A program made the position numbers and the translations under genes. Source: Gammaproteobacteria bacterium (lineage in GTDB: Bacteria; Pseudomonadota; Gammaproteobacteria; Pseudomonadales; Cellvibrionaceae). Taken from it: DNA of 64,000 nt. Location: NCBI GenBank assembly GCA_004173475.1, contig SEBU01000003.1, forward strand, positions 496,001-560,000, written 5' to 3'. The notes under the pieces are model-generated. The model was not told where the DNA came from and did no database searches. It worked only from the letters and a program-made list of their open reading frames with translations. Position 1 is the stretch's first letter, and every line of letters starts with the position of its first letter. This document shows positions 37,061-46,033 of this stretch, one piece after another.

Positions 37061-37213
37061 TTACATAAGACTTGTTGAATATCCTTAGTAGAAAAATCCC
37101 ATGATTAAATCAATCGGGACTTATCATTCGCTGAAATAGCTTTGTGAAACAATTAATCATCGGTATCGATTTACAACAAACAGACGTTAATCGGTTTGTT
37201 GTACTTGAAGCCT

Positions 37214-38362
37214 TTAATTTTTTCGCAGCTCTACAATTACTCGATCAATAAGTTCTTTAGCAGTGCTTAGGTCATCCATATTGGTGTTTACATCGCCATT
37301 TTCGCCCGAGTGATGTCCATGGCCAAGTAGTGTCATGGGGTAATAAGGCTGGGGAGACTGGACATCGACGATTGCTTCATAAACTACCGAAGGCTGTCCG
37401 TTGTAACCATCGCCAGAATAAATAGGATCTTCAGGAAAACGATCGCTGGAATAAAAACTATTGAAGTCGAAAGACTGGTTAATCTCCAAACGAACTCGAT
37501 ATTTATAAGGCATCAGGTTTGTCGAGCGCGATGATAATAAAAAGTTATCTAATATAGTCGCTCCTGCAAAACCATCAATGGACTGAGATGTCGATAAGCT
37601 TTCTCCCAGCGTTCTATCGGCGGGCTTTAAAATTTCCCGTGTTGATCGAGACGCAAACTTATGCAAGAACACAGGAAGAGATTCTGGGCGAGTGCGTTGG
37701 TGACTGGTTTCAGGGCTAGCCTCGATGGAAAACGTTTTGTCCCAAGCTTGATCATCGTAGCTTGAAATATCGGTGGCGAAGACCTGTTTTTTATTGCGCA
37801 TAGAAACTTTATTGTTAAAGCCTGCGTGTGCCAATTTTTGCGTGACAAATAAGGGTTGAATGAAATCTCCCTCCATGCTCTCAAGCCAAATAGCGTATTG
37901 CGGCCAGCGGAAATATGGTCCTTTGCGGAAATCTATAATTAGCCTATCTCCTATTGCATTTGCTGGCGTTTTATCCACACGCATATAACTAAAGCTAATT
38001 TCTTCGGCAGATTTTTCACCCGCCCTAAGTTTATTTCCCCATTCATAAAACGGTTTGAATGGCCAGGATTGAGTAAACACCAACCCCAGAGTAAACATGA
38101 ATAAAATTAAAGGAACTATTTGATTGATCCCGCCTCCAGATTTTGGTCCGCGCCACTTGAGGTAGTGTTTTAAACTGGCAATATTATTTTTAACATGCCA
38201 ACCCACTACTCCTAGAAGAATAAAACCGACACCTGTATGAACCATAGCAACCAACGGCGTGTGAGGTTTTACATACATAAGAACGGAGGTGACGAAAATA
38301 ACACTGAAGAATAGAAAAACAGAGAGAGATACAATAATCCTTCGATTGAAGACGATCGACAT
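37214..38362 (-). CDS. unknown membrane protein with heme-ligand-like helix
   Basis: 382 residues from the ATG at 38362, preceded by AGGAG 7 bp upstream. Three N-terminal membrane helices are seen (about 9-30, 36-57 and 80-98). The second carries two His about one membrane width apart (MVHTGVGFILLGVVGWH), a pattern like the DUF4405 b-heme proteins. The remaining ~270 residues are probably periplasmic, with many strands, a YYPMTLLGHGHHSGENGDVN segment near the C terminus and a final DRVIVEL helix. I do not recognise a characterised family. It lies 92 bp downstream of the CadC-like gene on the same strand and may be its target or partner. Confidence 0.5.
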   Translation of the reverse strand: MSIVFNRRIIVSLSVFLFFSVIFVTSVLMYVKPHTPLVAMVHTGVGFILLGVVGWHVKNNIASLKHYLKWRGPKSGGGINQIVPLILFMFTLGLVFTQSWPFKPFYEWGNKLRAGEKSAEEISFSYMRVDKTPANAIGDRLIIDFRKGPYFRWPQYAIWLESMEGDFIQPLFVTQKLAHAGFNNKVSMRNKKQVFATDISSYDDQAWDKTFSIEASPETSHQRTRPESLPVFLHKFASRSTREILKPADRTLGESLSTSQSIDGFAGATILDNFLLSSRSTNLMPYKYRVRLEINQSFDFNSFYSSDRFPEDPIYSGDGYNGQPSVVYEAIVDVQSPQPYYPMTLLGHGHHSGENGDVNTNMDDLSTAKELIDRVIVELRKN

Positions 38363-38454
38363 TTGCGACTCCTAGCCAAGATTGAGCTACAAATATCCTC
38401 TGGGCAGCTTAACAAACCCAATTAAATTTTATTAAAGATTATGAAATCACCGAT

Positions 38455-39963
38455 TTAAAGGCTCGCAGCACGAACTTCGGCTAACATGGGTTCCAACTTA
38501 TAAAGTTTATGATCCAAAATTAACTTCTTTGCAGCAAGGTATTGGATTTTGGCTTGGTGATTTTCATGATGAGCAAAAAGTAACTTCGCCGCTTGTAGGT
38601 GAGTGATGCTTATGCCAATAGGACAACGAATTGTGCCAAAGTATTTAATGGCCTGGTCATAGAAACTTAAGGCTGGTGCAAGCAAACCATTTTGTTGCTG
38701 AATAGCACCCCGTAATTGCGCTATATAACCCAGATACAAAATGTCGTTTTGTGCCTGATTTAATGACTCCGCTCGTTCCAAGGTTTCAAGAGCCGCGTCC
38801 AACACGCCTTGTCGATACTGTATTTCAGCCAATAAAAAATGTAATCGCGCGCTATCAAGTGGTTTAGCGATAGAGATAGCCGCAACAACTTCCGCCTTCG
38901 CCGCATCATAATCATTAAGATGAAATAATGTTTGAGCCAACATTTGTCTCGCCGTTACATTATTCGCATCAAATTCTTTAAGCGTGTTGAGCAAGCTACG
39001 AGCCCGCTGATATTCACCCGAATCCATCTTCTCCAAAGCACGCCCCATAAGCTCATTAGCGAATGTGTTTTGCGTAATAGAATCCGTGGAATCGCTCTTT
39101 GCGCCAGTGTGGCTTGCGATGATTGAACCCAACTTTTGTAATGCGCCGTCAAGGGTTTTATCAAATACTACACCCTGCTTTACATCCCGCTGCCTGCGCA
39201 ATTTATAGTCCAACCGGTACTCCTCCACCGAACCCGACAGGGAAGTTTCCACGACGAGTGAAGCGCCCGATGCGCCAAAAATTTTAGCCGCGTGTCCGCC
39301 GGTATAATCACGAGGGATTTGCGCGTGCTGCATAAGTTGGAGCACATACTCGGTACTCATTATTTGAGTGTGATTATCGGCTGGTAAATAGTGAATAAGT
39401 TGATCCATTCCACCAAGCGTAACCCATTTATGATCCAGCCCCGGTATTTCATTCTTGATAGGCAAGATGACAACGACTTCTGTTGCCACAGTTTTTTGAT
39501 GGGGTGCGTTAAATAAAAAAATTGCGGCCAGAATAACTGCTGCGAGACTCATCGTCAGGTAAGGCAAATATTTGCGTGGGCGAGCGAATTGATTTGCAGC
39601 AGGAGCCCGCTCAGAACTTGATGGCTGCGTTTGAACATCGGCTGACCAAGCGTAACCTTTTCTGGGATAGGTTTGAATAATCTCATTGTTATTGAATAGC
39701 TGTCTTAATTCTCGAATCGATTGAACAAGAACCGCTTCTTCGACGGCGACATCATCCCAAATGTTATCAAGTAAATATTTTTTAGCGAGTACTTCCTGCG
39801 GACGTTGGATTAGCAGCAATAACAACGCAAAGGTTTTTGGACGAACAGAAATAAATTCCCCATCTAGTTCAATTGCTTGGCGATGCTGATGGATGATATA
39901 GCCAGCACTGGTGTAAACGGCACTCACAGCTTTTTCCTTATCGTGAATAAAGGTTTTGATCAT
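38455..39963 (-). CDS. CadC/ToxR-like membrane regulator with periplasmic TPR domain
   Basis: 502 residues. The N-terminal ~110 residues are an OmpR-type winged helix (ELDGEFISVRPKTFALLLLLIQRPQEVLAKKYLLDNIWDDVAVEEAVLVQSIRELRQLF, a three-helix core followed by the YPRKGYAW wing). A membrane helix (about 130-150, LPYLTMSLAAVILAAIFLF) leads to a ~350-residue periplasmic part. That part begins with an adenylate-cyclase-like/TolB-like strand region (ATEVVVILPIKNEIPGL) and ends in TPR-like helices (ARSLLNTLKEFDANNVTARQMLAQTLFHLNDYDAAKAE). Such proteins sense an envelope signal and bind DNA while still in the membrane. Target genes are unknown; the gene directly downstream is a candidate. Confidence 0.8.
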   Translation of the reverse strand: MIKTFIHDKEKAVSAVYTSAGYIIHQHRQAIELDGEFISVRPKTFALLLLLIQRPQEVLAKKYLLDNIWDDVAVEEAVLVQSIRELRQLFNNNEIIQTYPRKGYAWSADVQTQPSSSERAPAANQFARPRKYLPYLTMSLAAVILAAIFLFNAPHQKTVATEVVVILPIKNEIPGLDHKWVTLGGMDQLIHYLPADNHTQIMSTEYVLQLMQHAQIPRDYTGGHAAKIFGASGASLVVETSLSGSVEEYRLDYKLRRQRDVKQGVVFDKTLDGALQKLGSIIASHTGAKSDSTDSITQNTFANELMGRALEKMDSGEYQRARSLLNTLKEFDANNVTARQMLAQTLFHLNDYDAAKAEVVAAISIAKPLDSARLHFLLAEIQYRQGVLDAALETLERAESLNQAQNDILYLGYIAQLRGAIQQQNGLLAPALSFYDQAIKYFGTIRCPIGISITHLQAAKLLFAHHENHQAKIQYLAAKKLILDHKLYKLEPMLAEVRAASL

Positions 39964-40119
39964 GTGATCTTTTCATCGTTGTTCAGCACTATACCTGACA
40001 ATCACATGGTTTTTATACGCGACCAATTACATTATTAAGGAGAGCAACAAATTGATGTTAATCAATTTGTTGCTCTAGGGAGAGTGTAAAATTTAACTGA
40101 TTAAATAATCCTTCCAAAC

Positions 40120-40929
40120 TTAATTTATCGCCTTTAAAAGCAGATAAATCCCGATGCCCATTAAAACTACGCCAATTATTTTTGTTGCTGCTTCGGCTTT
40201 CGGTACAACTCGCTCAATGGTGACGGCAATTGCAACCAGTAGCATGACCAGCGGGTTCATAACTCCAACAAGCAAAAGAACAAGGGTGAGGCCCGCACAA
40301 CATAAATTGCAGTTAATACCAAGATGCAGGCCGTAGCGCCACGCGCATGTTATTTTTCCAAGGCTAAAAATATTGAAATTTTTTGTATTACGACAGCAAC
40401 TCAGACGGTGAAATTTCCATTGTGTAAATTGCAGAGCTCCGGCAACTGCGATGACGACCCCTGTGATAACTGGTACGGTGCTCGCCAAAACCGCGTGTTG
40501 CATTGCAAGCGATGCCAATAAAAAGCCTATCGGGAATACGGCAATGCCTATTAACAACGAGATGGAAAAATATCCCACGCCTATCGCAAATGCGAGTAAG
40601 TCGAGCTGACTGTTTGAAATCTTGCCGATGCTGCGCCGATATGACATCAGCACCGGCAGCAACGCAGGCATCATCATGGCAGCCATCATAACAAGCCACA
40701 TTACTGCAAATTCTAGCTGCTCGCTAATCCAGGTTTGGCCCGGCATTAGCATCCACATCATCGACATATTCCATCCACCAGCCATGGACATTTCGCCCAT
40801 GGCCGACATCTTCATGCAACCGACAATGGTTGCTGCAGCGCAAACCGCGAAAAGCGATGCATAAACTGTGACGAAAAATTTGTCGTTCGATTTATGACGT
40901 TGTTCAACAATTATCGTTGAGCCGGTCAT
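40120..40929 (-). CDS. DUF2182 integral membrane protein
   Basis: 269 residues with about seven membrane helices, rich in Met at the periplasmic side (MKMSAMGEMSMAGGWNMSMMWMLMPGQTW). The DUF2182 core FAVMWLVMMAAMMMPALLPVLMSY and a Cys-rich segment near the middle-to-end (LSCCRNT, LGINCNLCCAGL) are visible. DUF2182 proteins are thought to handle metals, probably copper, but no activity is established. It starts 3 bp after the DUF899 gene on the same strand, so the two are surely co-transcribed. Confidence 0.85.
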   Translation of the reverse strand: MTGSTIIVEQRHKSNDKFFVTVYASLFAVCAAATIVGCMKMSAMGEMSMAGGWNMSMMWMLMPGQTWISEQLEFAVMWLVMMAAMMMPALLPVLMSYRRSIGKISNSQLDLLAFAIGVGYFSISLLIGIAVFPIGFLLASLAMQHAVLASTVPVITGVVIAVAGALQFTQWKFHRLSCCRNTKNFNIFSLGKITCAWRYGLHLGINCNLCCAGLTLVLLLVGVMNPLVMLLVAIAVTIERVVPKAEAATKIIGVVLMGIGIYLLLKAIN

Positions 40930-40932
40930 GAT

Positions 40933-41685
40933 TCAGACACCAATATATTCATCGTGCCGCTTCCACCAAACACCAGTTTCATTACGTCCTTTGGGCGCGC
41001 GGTCGAGCCAAGAATACATAGCCCAGATACCATCGACGCCGCGCGCATAAGTGGAATAAGTGTGGTAAATAACTCCGTCTTCCAGCACGAAGGTACTTAC
41101 ACCGGGGCGATCGCGTACATAGGTCGGCGCGTCAGTTCCACACGAAGTCGCGAAATCCACTACCGGTTGTGGTACCGGGTTCATATCCATTGCATGCCCA
41201 CCGCGCTGGTAGTTGTAATCGATATTACCCTCGCGTTGCTGTTGCTCAGTGAAGCCAACATTGAAATCGAAATTAAAATCGCCACCTGATGAAGATGCCC
41301 AGGGAAACGACCAGCCCATACGTTGTTTGTAGGCTTGCAGTTTCTCTAAAGGTGCGCGCGATACGGCTGTCAAAGTGACATCATGATTTGCCAAATGAAC
41401 GGTAATGCCATCGAACCCATCGGCAATGCTCGAACAGGATGGACAACCTGCCTTGTAGTCGGGGCCAAACATGAAGTGATATACGATCAACTGCGAGCGA
41501 CCTTCAAAGAGATTCGCTAACGACACCTTTCCCGCTTCCGTGTTGAACTGGTAGTCCTTATCTACCCTTACCCATGGCAATGCTTGTCGCTGCTGGGCAA
41601 CTTCATCGCTGCGTCGGGTCAATTCTTTTTCTGCTTCGAGCAGCTCTAAACGAGCCGCTAACCATTCTTGTCGTGTGCCAATCAT
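40933..41685 (-). CDS. DUF899 thioredoxin-like protein
   Basis: 250 residues, soluble. It matches the DUF899 pattern: an N-terminal helical EWLAARLELLEAEKELTRRSDEVA, then LPWVRVDKDYQF, a thioredoxin-like strand with LIVYHFMFGPDYKAGCPSCSSIADGFDG containing a CPSC redox motif, and a C-terminal GVWWKRHDEY. The CxxC suggests a thiol/disulphide or peroxiredoxin-like role; no activity is assigned. It is translated just before the DUF2182 gene and diverges from a TPR/HTH regulator 91 bp away, which may control it. Confidence 0.88.
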   Translation of the reverse strand: MIGTRQEWLAARLELLEAEKELTRRSDEVAQQRQALPWVRVDKDYQFNTEAGKVSLANLFEGRSQLIVYHFMFGPDYKAGCPSCSSIADGFDGITVHLANHDVTLTAVSRAPLEKLQAYKQRMGWSFPWASSSGGDFNFDFNVGFTEQQQREGNIDYNYQRGGHAMDMNPVPQPVVDFATSCGTDAPTYVRDRPGVSTFVLEDGVIYHTYSTYARGVDGIWAMYSWLDRAPKGRNETGVWWKRHDEYIGV

Positions 41686-41776
41686 ATCTATACCTCGCGT
41701 TGTGTGAATAAGAGTCGTGAGCTATGGTAGATGCCGGAATCCATGAGGTGGGAGTAACAAATATGACGGGATCTGC

Positions 41777-42997
41777 ATGGACTCGTTAATTACAAGTGCA
41801 GCGCTCGCGCTCGCGAAAGGTGATTTTTTCGGCGCGCTCAATCGAGTAGCCCTACGCGATGACGCACCCGCGCTTGCATTGCGCGGCATTGCAATGGCGC
41901 AACTTGGCGATTTGGAACGGGCCAAAATTTTGTTAAGAAAAGCCTCTCGCGCGTTCGGCGCCAGGCAAGTTATATCGCAAGCACGATGCGTGGTCGCCGA
42001 AGCAGAAATTGCATTAGCGGTACGCGATCTCGATTGGTCCGCGCGCCGATTGGAGAGCGCTCAAAAAACATTGGAAGAACACGGCGATAATGTCAACGCC
42101 GCCTATGCCCAACATTTACAAATTCGGCTTTTATTACTTGTCGGTCGCTTGAGTGATGCAGAGGCCTCGGTCGATACGTTGAACACTGGTTATTTTTCAC
42201 CTACATTTAGGGCCGCCCATGAACTGGTTATCGCGGGAATCGCAATGCGACGCCTGCGAATTAAAGCTGCTTACGAAGCGCTCGTTCGCGCGCAAGAAGC
42301 CGCAACGCTCGCGCGAGTTCATCCTCTGCTCGTCGAAATTGAAAATGCATTTCAAGTTTTACAGACGCCCGCTGCGCGGCTGCTAACGCCGCATGGAGAT
42401 CGACTGCTTCTGCTGAGCGAGGTAGAAGCATTACTAACGTCGGATGTTATGGTGGTTGATGCATGCCGTTACGTTGTTCGTCATCAAAACGAAGCGATCT
42501 CCCTATCGAGCCGCCCGATTTTATTTAGTCTCGTTCGCGCTTTGGGTGAAGCTTGGCCTGGTGATGTATCCCGTGACCATCTGGTTAAAATCGCGTTCAA
42601 ACACAAGCTCGCAGATGAATCTCTACGAGCACGCTTGCGCGTAGAAATAGGTCGATTGCGAGTGGAGTTAGCGGATTTTGCCGATATAGAGGCTACCACT
42701 CGGGGATTTAGGCTGGTACTGCATTGCACAGATAAACTTGTGGTGCTCGACCAGCCAATACAGGAAAAGCACTCTGCGATTCTCGCTATTCTTAACGATG
42801 GTGAATCCTGGTCCAGCTCAGCGCTCGCCATCGTGCTCGGCACAAGCCAACGCACGGTGCAGCGCGCGCTCGACTCGCTCGCAATTGCGGATAAAGTGCA
42901 ATCTTTTGGCCGTGGGCAGGCGCGCCGTTGGGTAACATCTCCCCTACCCGGTGTCACGACAATATTGTTACTCCCTGGCCCGCTTCCGGGTAGCTAA
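41777..42997 (+). CDS. TPR-like / helix-turn-helix regulator
   Basis: 406 residues. The first ~200 are helical repeats in TPR style (ALALAKGDFFGALNRVALRDDAPALALRGIAMAQLGDLERAKILLRKA). A central part (SSRPILFSLVRALGEAWPGDVSRDHLVKIAF...LRARLRVEIGRLRVEL) looks like the winged, effector-type module of AfsR/SARP-like regulators. The end has a clear helix-turn-helix (SSSALAIVLGTSQRTVQRALDSL). The DNA is visibly GC-richer than its surroundings and rich in CGC codons, suggesting recent transfer. It diverges from DUF899-DUF2182 and is followed within 11 bp by the beta-propeller gene. Role inferred: local regulator of the cassette. Confidence 0.65.
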   Translation: MDSLITSAALALAKGDFFGALNRVALRDDAPALALRGIAMAQLGDLERAKILLRKASRAFGARQVISQARCVVAEAEIALAVRDLDWSARRLESAQKTLEEHGDNVNAAYAQHLQIRLLLLVGRLSDAEASVDTLNTGYFSPTFRAAHELVIAGIAMRRLRIKAAYEALVRAQEAATLARVHPLLVEIENAFQVLQTPAARLLTPHGDRLLLLSEVEALLTSDVMVVDACRYVVRHQNEAISLSSRPILFSLVRALGEAWPGDVSRDHLVKIAFKHKLADESLRARLRVEIGRLRVELADFADIEATTRGFRLVLHCTDKLVVLDQPIQEKHSAILAILNDGESWSSSALAIVLGTSQRTVQRALDSLAIADKVQSFGRGQARRWVTSPLPGVTTILLLPGPLPGS

Positions 42998-43008
42998 ACT
43001 GGCGGTAC

Positions 43009-43662
43009 ATGTTCACTAATGAGACTTTAAAAATGAAAAAATCCGCAGCTGAAATCATTAAAGAGTACGGCCCTTTTCCTAGCGTGGAAACGGTGCACGG
43101 AGTTAGCTTTGACGGGAGTAAAGTTTGGTTTGCCTCAGGCGACAAACTTAACGTGCTTGATCCAGAAACTGGCGATATAGAACGCACAGTTGATGTGCCG
43201 GCACACGCTGGAACCGCATTCGACGGTGAATTTCTTTTCCAAATCTTTGAAGATCGCATACAAAAAATTAATCCTGACACCGGCAAGGTTGTATCTAGCA
43301 TACCAACCCCTCCTGGTGGCGCTGCTGGAATGGCTTGGGCAGAGGGTTTTCTTTGGGTAGCTCAGCATAGAAACAGAAAAATTCATAAGGTGAATCCAGA
43401 AAATGGGGAAATCCTCAGCTCTATAGACTCAAACCGTTTTGTCACTGGGGTTAGTTGGGTTGACGGCGAACTCTGGCATGCAACCTGGGAAAATGACGAA
43501 AGTGAATTACGGCAGGTCAATCCGAACAGCGGTGAGGTACTGCAAAGCTTGACCATGCCAAAAGGCACAATGGTTTCAGGCCTCGAATCCGACGGCGGAG
43601 ACCGTTTGTTTTGCGGTGGCGGTGGTAGCGGAAAATTGCGCGCGGTGCGCAGGCCACAATAA
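43009..43662 (+). CDS. glutamine-cyclotransferase-like beta-propeller protein
   Basis: 217 residues from the ATG at 43009, or 209 from a second ATG at 43033 that has GAGAC upstream. At least five repeats of the form GVSFDGSKVWFASGDKLNVLDPETGDIERTV, FDGEFLFQIFEDRIQKINPDTGKV and FLWVAQHRNRKIHKVNPENGEIL build a propeller like that of bacterial/plant glutaminyl cyclotransferases. It is shorter than a classical enzyme (~260) and has no signal peptide, so cytosolic and perhaps only structural. It follows the TPR/HTH gene by 11 bp and is probably in the same transcript. Confidence 0.65.
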   Translation: MFTNETLKMKKSAAEIIKEYGPFPSVETVHGVSFDGSKVWFASGDKLNVLDPETGDIERTVDVPAHAGTAFDGEFLFQIFEDRIQKINPDTGKVVSSIPTPPGGAAGMAWAEGFLWVAQHRNRKIHKVNPENGEILSSIDSNRFVTGVSWVDGELWHATWENDESELRQVNPNSGEVLQSLTMPKGTMVSGLESDGGDRLFCGGGGSGKLRAVRRPQ

Positions 43663-43680
43663 AAACTATCGCGCTAATGT

Positions 43681-43710
43681 TGTCGGGAGGAAGAAAACAT
43701 CATCCCGACA
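43681..43710 (+). other. hairpin after the beta-propeller gene
   Basis: TGTCGGGA (43681-43688) pairs perfectly with TCCCGACA (43703-43710) across a 14-nt loop. It lies 19 bp past the stop but lacks a T run, so termination is uncertain. Confidence 0.45.
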
Positions 43711-44094
43711 CTCTCATAAAAAGAAGCTTGCTCATAACGAAACTTGTTCACGCATTTAGCAATTCTGTTTCGAAAAAAACTAATACTCTTTTAGCGAATT
43801 AACTCCAGATATTATTCACATTAAGTTACTTATACTTTATTGACTCAGTTTAACTGCAGTGACACACTGCACGCCTCACATTTTCCCTACCACTTTCGCA
43901 GGAGTCCGAATTATGACATTGAATGATATTGCTCTCCTGTCGGCTGCTTGATTACCTGGCTATCACTGCGTTTCACATTTCAGGTTTATTGATGGCTGCG
44001 TAATCGCACGCCGACTTCCCATTCGTTTTTAACTATCGCTTCTACCGCGATGCTTTTGTTCGTCTACGAACTTACGAATTTGGAATCTTCCATC
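43711..44094 (+). promoter_or_regulatory. rsgA leader with upstream mini-ORF
   Basis: The DNA before rsgA is AT-rich to about 43860, then becomes a structured-looking, non-AT-rich leader. It includes a short ORF with a consensus ribosome-binding site at 43913, then a three-codon ATG frame at 43992-44003 (MAA). The arrangement resembles translation-controlled leaders. No known riboswitch core was recognised. Confidence 0.4.
43913..43951 (+). CDS. possible 12-residue leader peptide
   Basis: CAGGAGTCCGAATT directly precedes the ATG at 43913. The frame reads MTLNDIALLSAA and stops at TGA (43949-43951). It sits about 145 bp upstream of the rsgA start. The good ribosome-binding site is the main evidence; a regulatory role over rsgA is inferred. 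Confidence 0.35.
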   Translation: MTLNDIALLSAA

Positions 44095-45144
44095 ATGAAT
44101 CTGGATTTTGATTTGCTCCGCCCTATTGGATTAACACCTTATATTTCACAACAATTATTAATGCTGGATTCTTCCAGCCAGGAATCATTCCCTGCCCGCG
44201 TAACTGAAATTCATCGCGATCGATTTATTTTACACAATGGAAAAAATGAATTTAGTGTGCGCGCTTTACCAAACCTTGAATCGATGCAACTTGCGGTGGG
44301 TGACTGGGTTATTGTCGAAGCACATGAAAATAATGTGTTTCAGATTTGTAATCGCATGGAACCTGTTACGCAAATTACCCGTCGCACGCAAGACGGCAAT
44401 CGGCAAATCCTTGTGAGTAACATTGATACTGCATTGTTAGTCATGGGGTTGGATAACGATTTTAATTTGCGACGAATGGAGCGCTACCTTGCCATAGTGC
44501 AAGCAGCACATGTCACGCCGGTTATATTGTTAACAAAACGCGATTTGGTCGCTGATGCGCCCGAAAAGTTGGAACAAATTACACAGCGTTTACCTTCGCA
44601 AATTACTATTTATGCAGTGAACGCGCTTGAACAACACACTACTACTCTTCTGGCGCCTTGGCTAACTGCGGGGCAAACATTGGTATTGCTGGGTTCATCC
44701 GGCGCAGGAAAATCCACTCTCACCAATACGCTCACGTTAAGTCAACAAGAAACAAGTGCCGTACGTTTAGGTGATAATCGAGGACGGCACACTACAACAT
44801 CTCGTTCATTACATCTCTGCACAAACGGAGCCTGCATTATAGACACGCCAGGATTGCGAACCTGGAGCCCCGATGCTGACGAAGATTCCCTTGATTTGGC
44901 TTTTGAAGATATAGCCAGCTTGGCTCTCAATTGCAAATTTCGCAATTGCCTGCACATGGAAGAACCGGGCTGCGCTGTGCGCGGAATAGTTGATGATGAT
45001 CGACTGAAAAATTATCAAAAATTAATACGCGAAATAAAGCGCGGTCAACAGTCAGCATTAGAGCGTATTGAAGAACGGGCAAGATGGAAAGCGCTTCACA
45101 AAGCAGGTGAATCGCGCAGCAAGGAGAAACGAGAAAGGAATTAA
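44095..45144 (+). CDS. rsgA: ribosome small-subunit-dependent GTPase RsgA
   Basis: 349 residues from the ATG at 44095; an in-frame ATG at 44050 would add 15 atypical residues. It has the circularly permuted GTPase order: an OB fold (about 45-100), G4 LLTKRD, G1 LLGSSGAGKSTLTN, G3 IIDTPGLR, and a C-terminal zinc site NCKFRNCLHMEEPGC. RsgA aids 30S subunit maturation. The tail is basic (RSKEKRERN). No neighbour shares the function (orn, usual in gammaproteobacteria, is absent). Confidence 0.95.
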   Translation: MNLDFDLLRPIGLTPYISQQLLMLDSSSQESFPARVTEIHRDRFILHNGKNEFSVRALPNLESMQLAVGDWVIVEAHENNVFQICNRMEPVTQITRRTQDGNRQILVSNIDTALLVMGLDNDFNLRRMERYLAIVQAAHVTPVILLTKRDLVADAPEKLEQITQRLPSQITIYAVNALEQHTTTLLAPWLTAGQTLVLLGSSGAGKSTLTNTLTLSQQETSAVRLGDNRGRHTTTSRSLHLCTNGACIIDTPGLRTWSPDADEDSLDLAFEDIASLALNCKFRNCLHMEEPGCAVRGIVDDDRLKNYQKLIREIKRGQQSALERIEERARWKALHKAGESRSKEKRERN

Positions 45145-45303
45145 TGCAACAAACCATGCAGCCCCAAGAGGGCCGCATGAGAACTAATTTGACAAGGCAA
45201 TTTCCGGACTCAGAACTATACTTTCGAACCAGCACGATTTATTTGCGATTTATCATGAGTTAATAATTATTAAAATAGAATTAGAGAATTACTTGGAGGG
45301 TAA

Positions 45304-45948
45304 ATGTTTTTAGCGTACAAAACAGATGTAAATGTGCAACAAAACTCATCAACAACGAACTACGTTGTTATAGGTACTAGCTTCCTATTTTTCTTGCTGC
45401 TTCAGCTGGGCATAAGCTCACCCGAATCGCTAGCCCTGCGAAGTTTCGATACAAATTTATTAAGCTATGGTTTTGTACAAGCTAATTGGTTTCAACTACT
45501 TTTCAACATGTTCTATTTATGGCTATTTGGGAACACGGTATGTTCTGTCGTAGGAAACGTACTATATCCAGCATTGTACATTTCATTAACTATTATCTCC
45601 GGCGTCGTTCATTTATTATTTAGTGGTAATCCGTTGATAGGTGCTAGCGGTGCTATATATGGAATTATAGGATGCTATTTTTTTCTCTTCCCCATGTCCC
45701 GGATAAAGTGCACATGGACCAATCCATATTCCAAAGAAAGTGACTTTTATTTTAAAGCCTATTTAATTATTGGCCTTTGGTTTTTAGTAAATATATTAGG
45801 CGCCATTTTCAGTAAACGCTCCCTAGTGTACATCGACCAAATGGGTGGATTTATTGCCGGCGTAATAATAAGTTGGCTTATGTGTAAATATCGCTGGATT
45901 GAACCTATTAAAGGCGAAAAAAATCTCTTCGAAATACTCGGGAAATAA
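45304..45948 (+). CDS. rhomboid-fold membrane protein, probably inactive
   Basis: 214 residues, six membrane helices, rhomboid family. The nucleophile segment is intact (GNPLIGASGAIYGIIG). The catalytic His of the last helix, normally in a H-x-G-G-x-x-x-G motif, is Gln here (IDQMGGFIAG). The oxyanion-helping His of helix 2 is also Gln (WFQLLFNMFYLWLFGN; the Asn is kept). Both are CAA codons. So the Ser-His dyad cannot form as in known rhomboid proteases, and the protein may be a pseudoprotease that binds membrane substrates. No frameshift. It stands alone after rsgA. Confidence 0.8.
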   Translation: MFLAYKTDVNVQQNSSTTNYVVIGTSFLFFLLLQLGISSPESLALRSFDTNLLSYGFVQANWFQLLFNMFYLWLFGNTVCSVVGNVLYPALYISLTIISGVVHLLFSGNPLIGASGAIYGIIGCYFFLFPMSRIKCTWTNPYSKESDFYFKAYLIIGLWFLVNILGAIFSKRSLVYIDQMGGFIAGVIISWLMCKYRWIEPIKGEKNLFEILGK

Positions 45949-46033
45949 GTTATTTACTTCAATTTAGCAATTTCGATCAAGATAAGAAGGGTATGTCGCT
46001 CCATCATGAGGTTGCTTTGGAGAGAATTGTTAA

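Noticed and set aside
44007-44092. Aromatic/Arg-rich reading (FNYRFYRDAFVRLR-like) in the rsgA leader, reminiscent of regulatory leader peptides
   Set aside because: The frame is closed by TAA at 44001 and has no start codon, so it cannot be translated as such.
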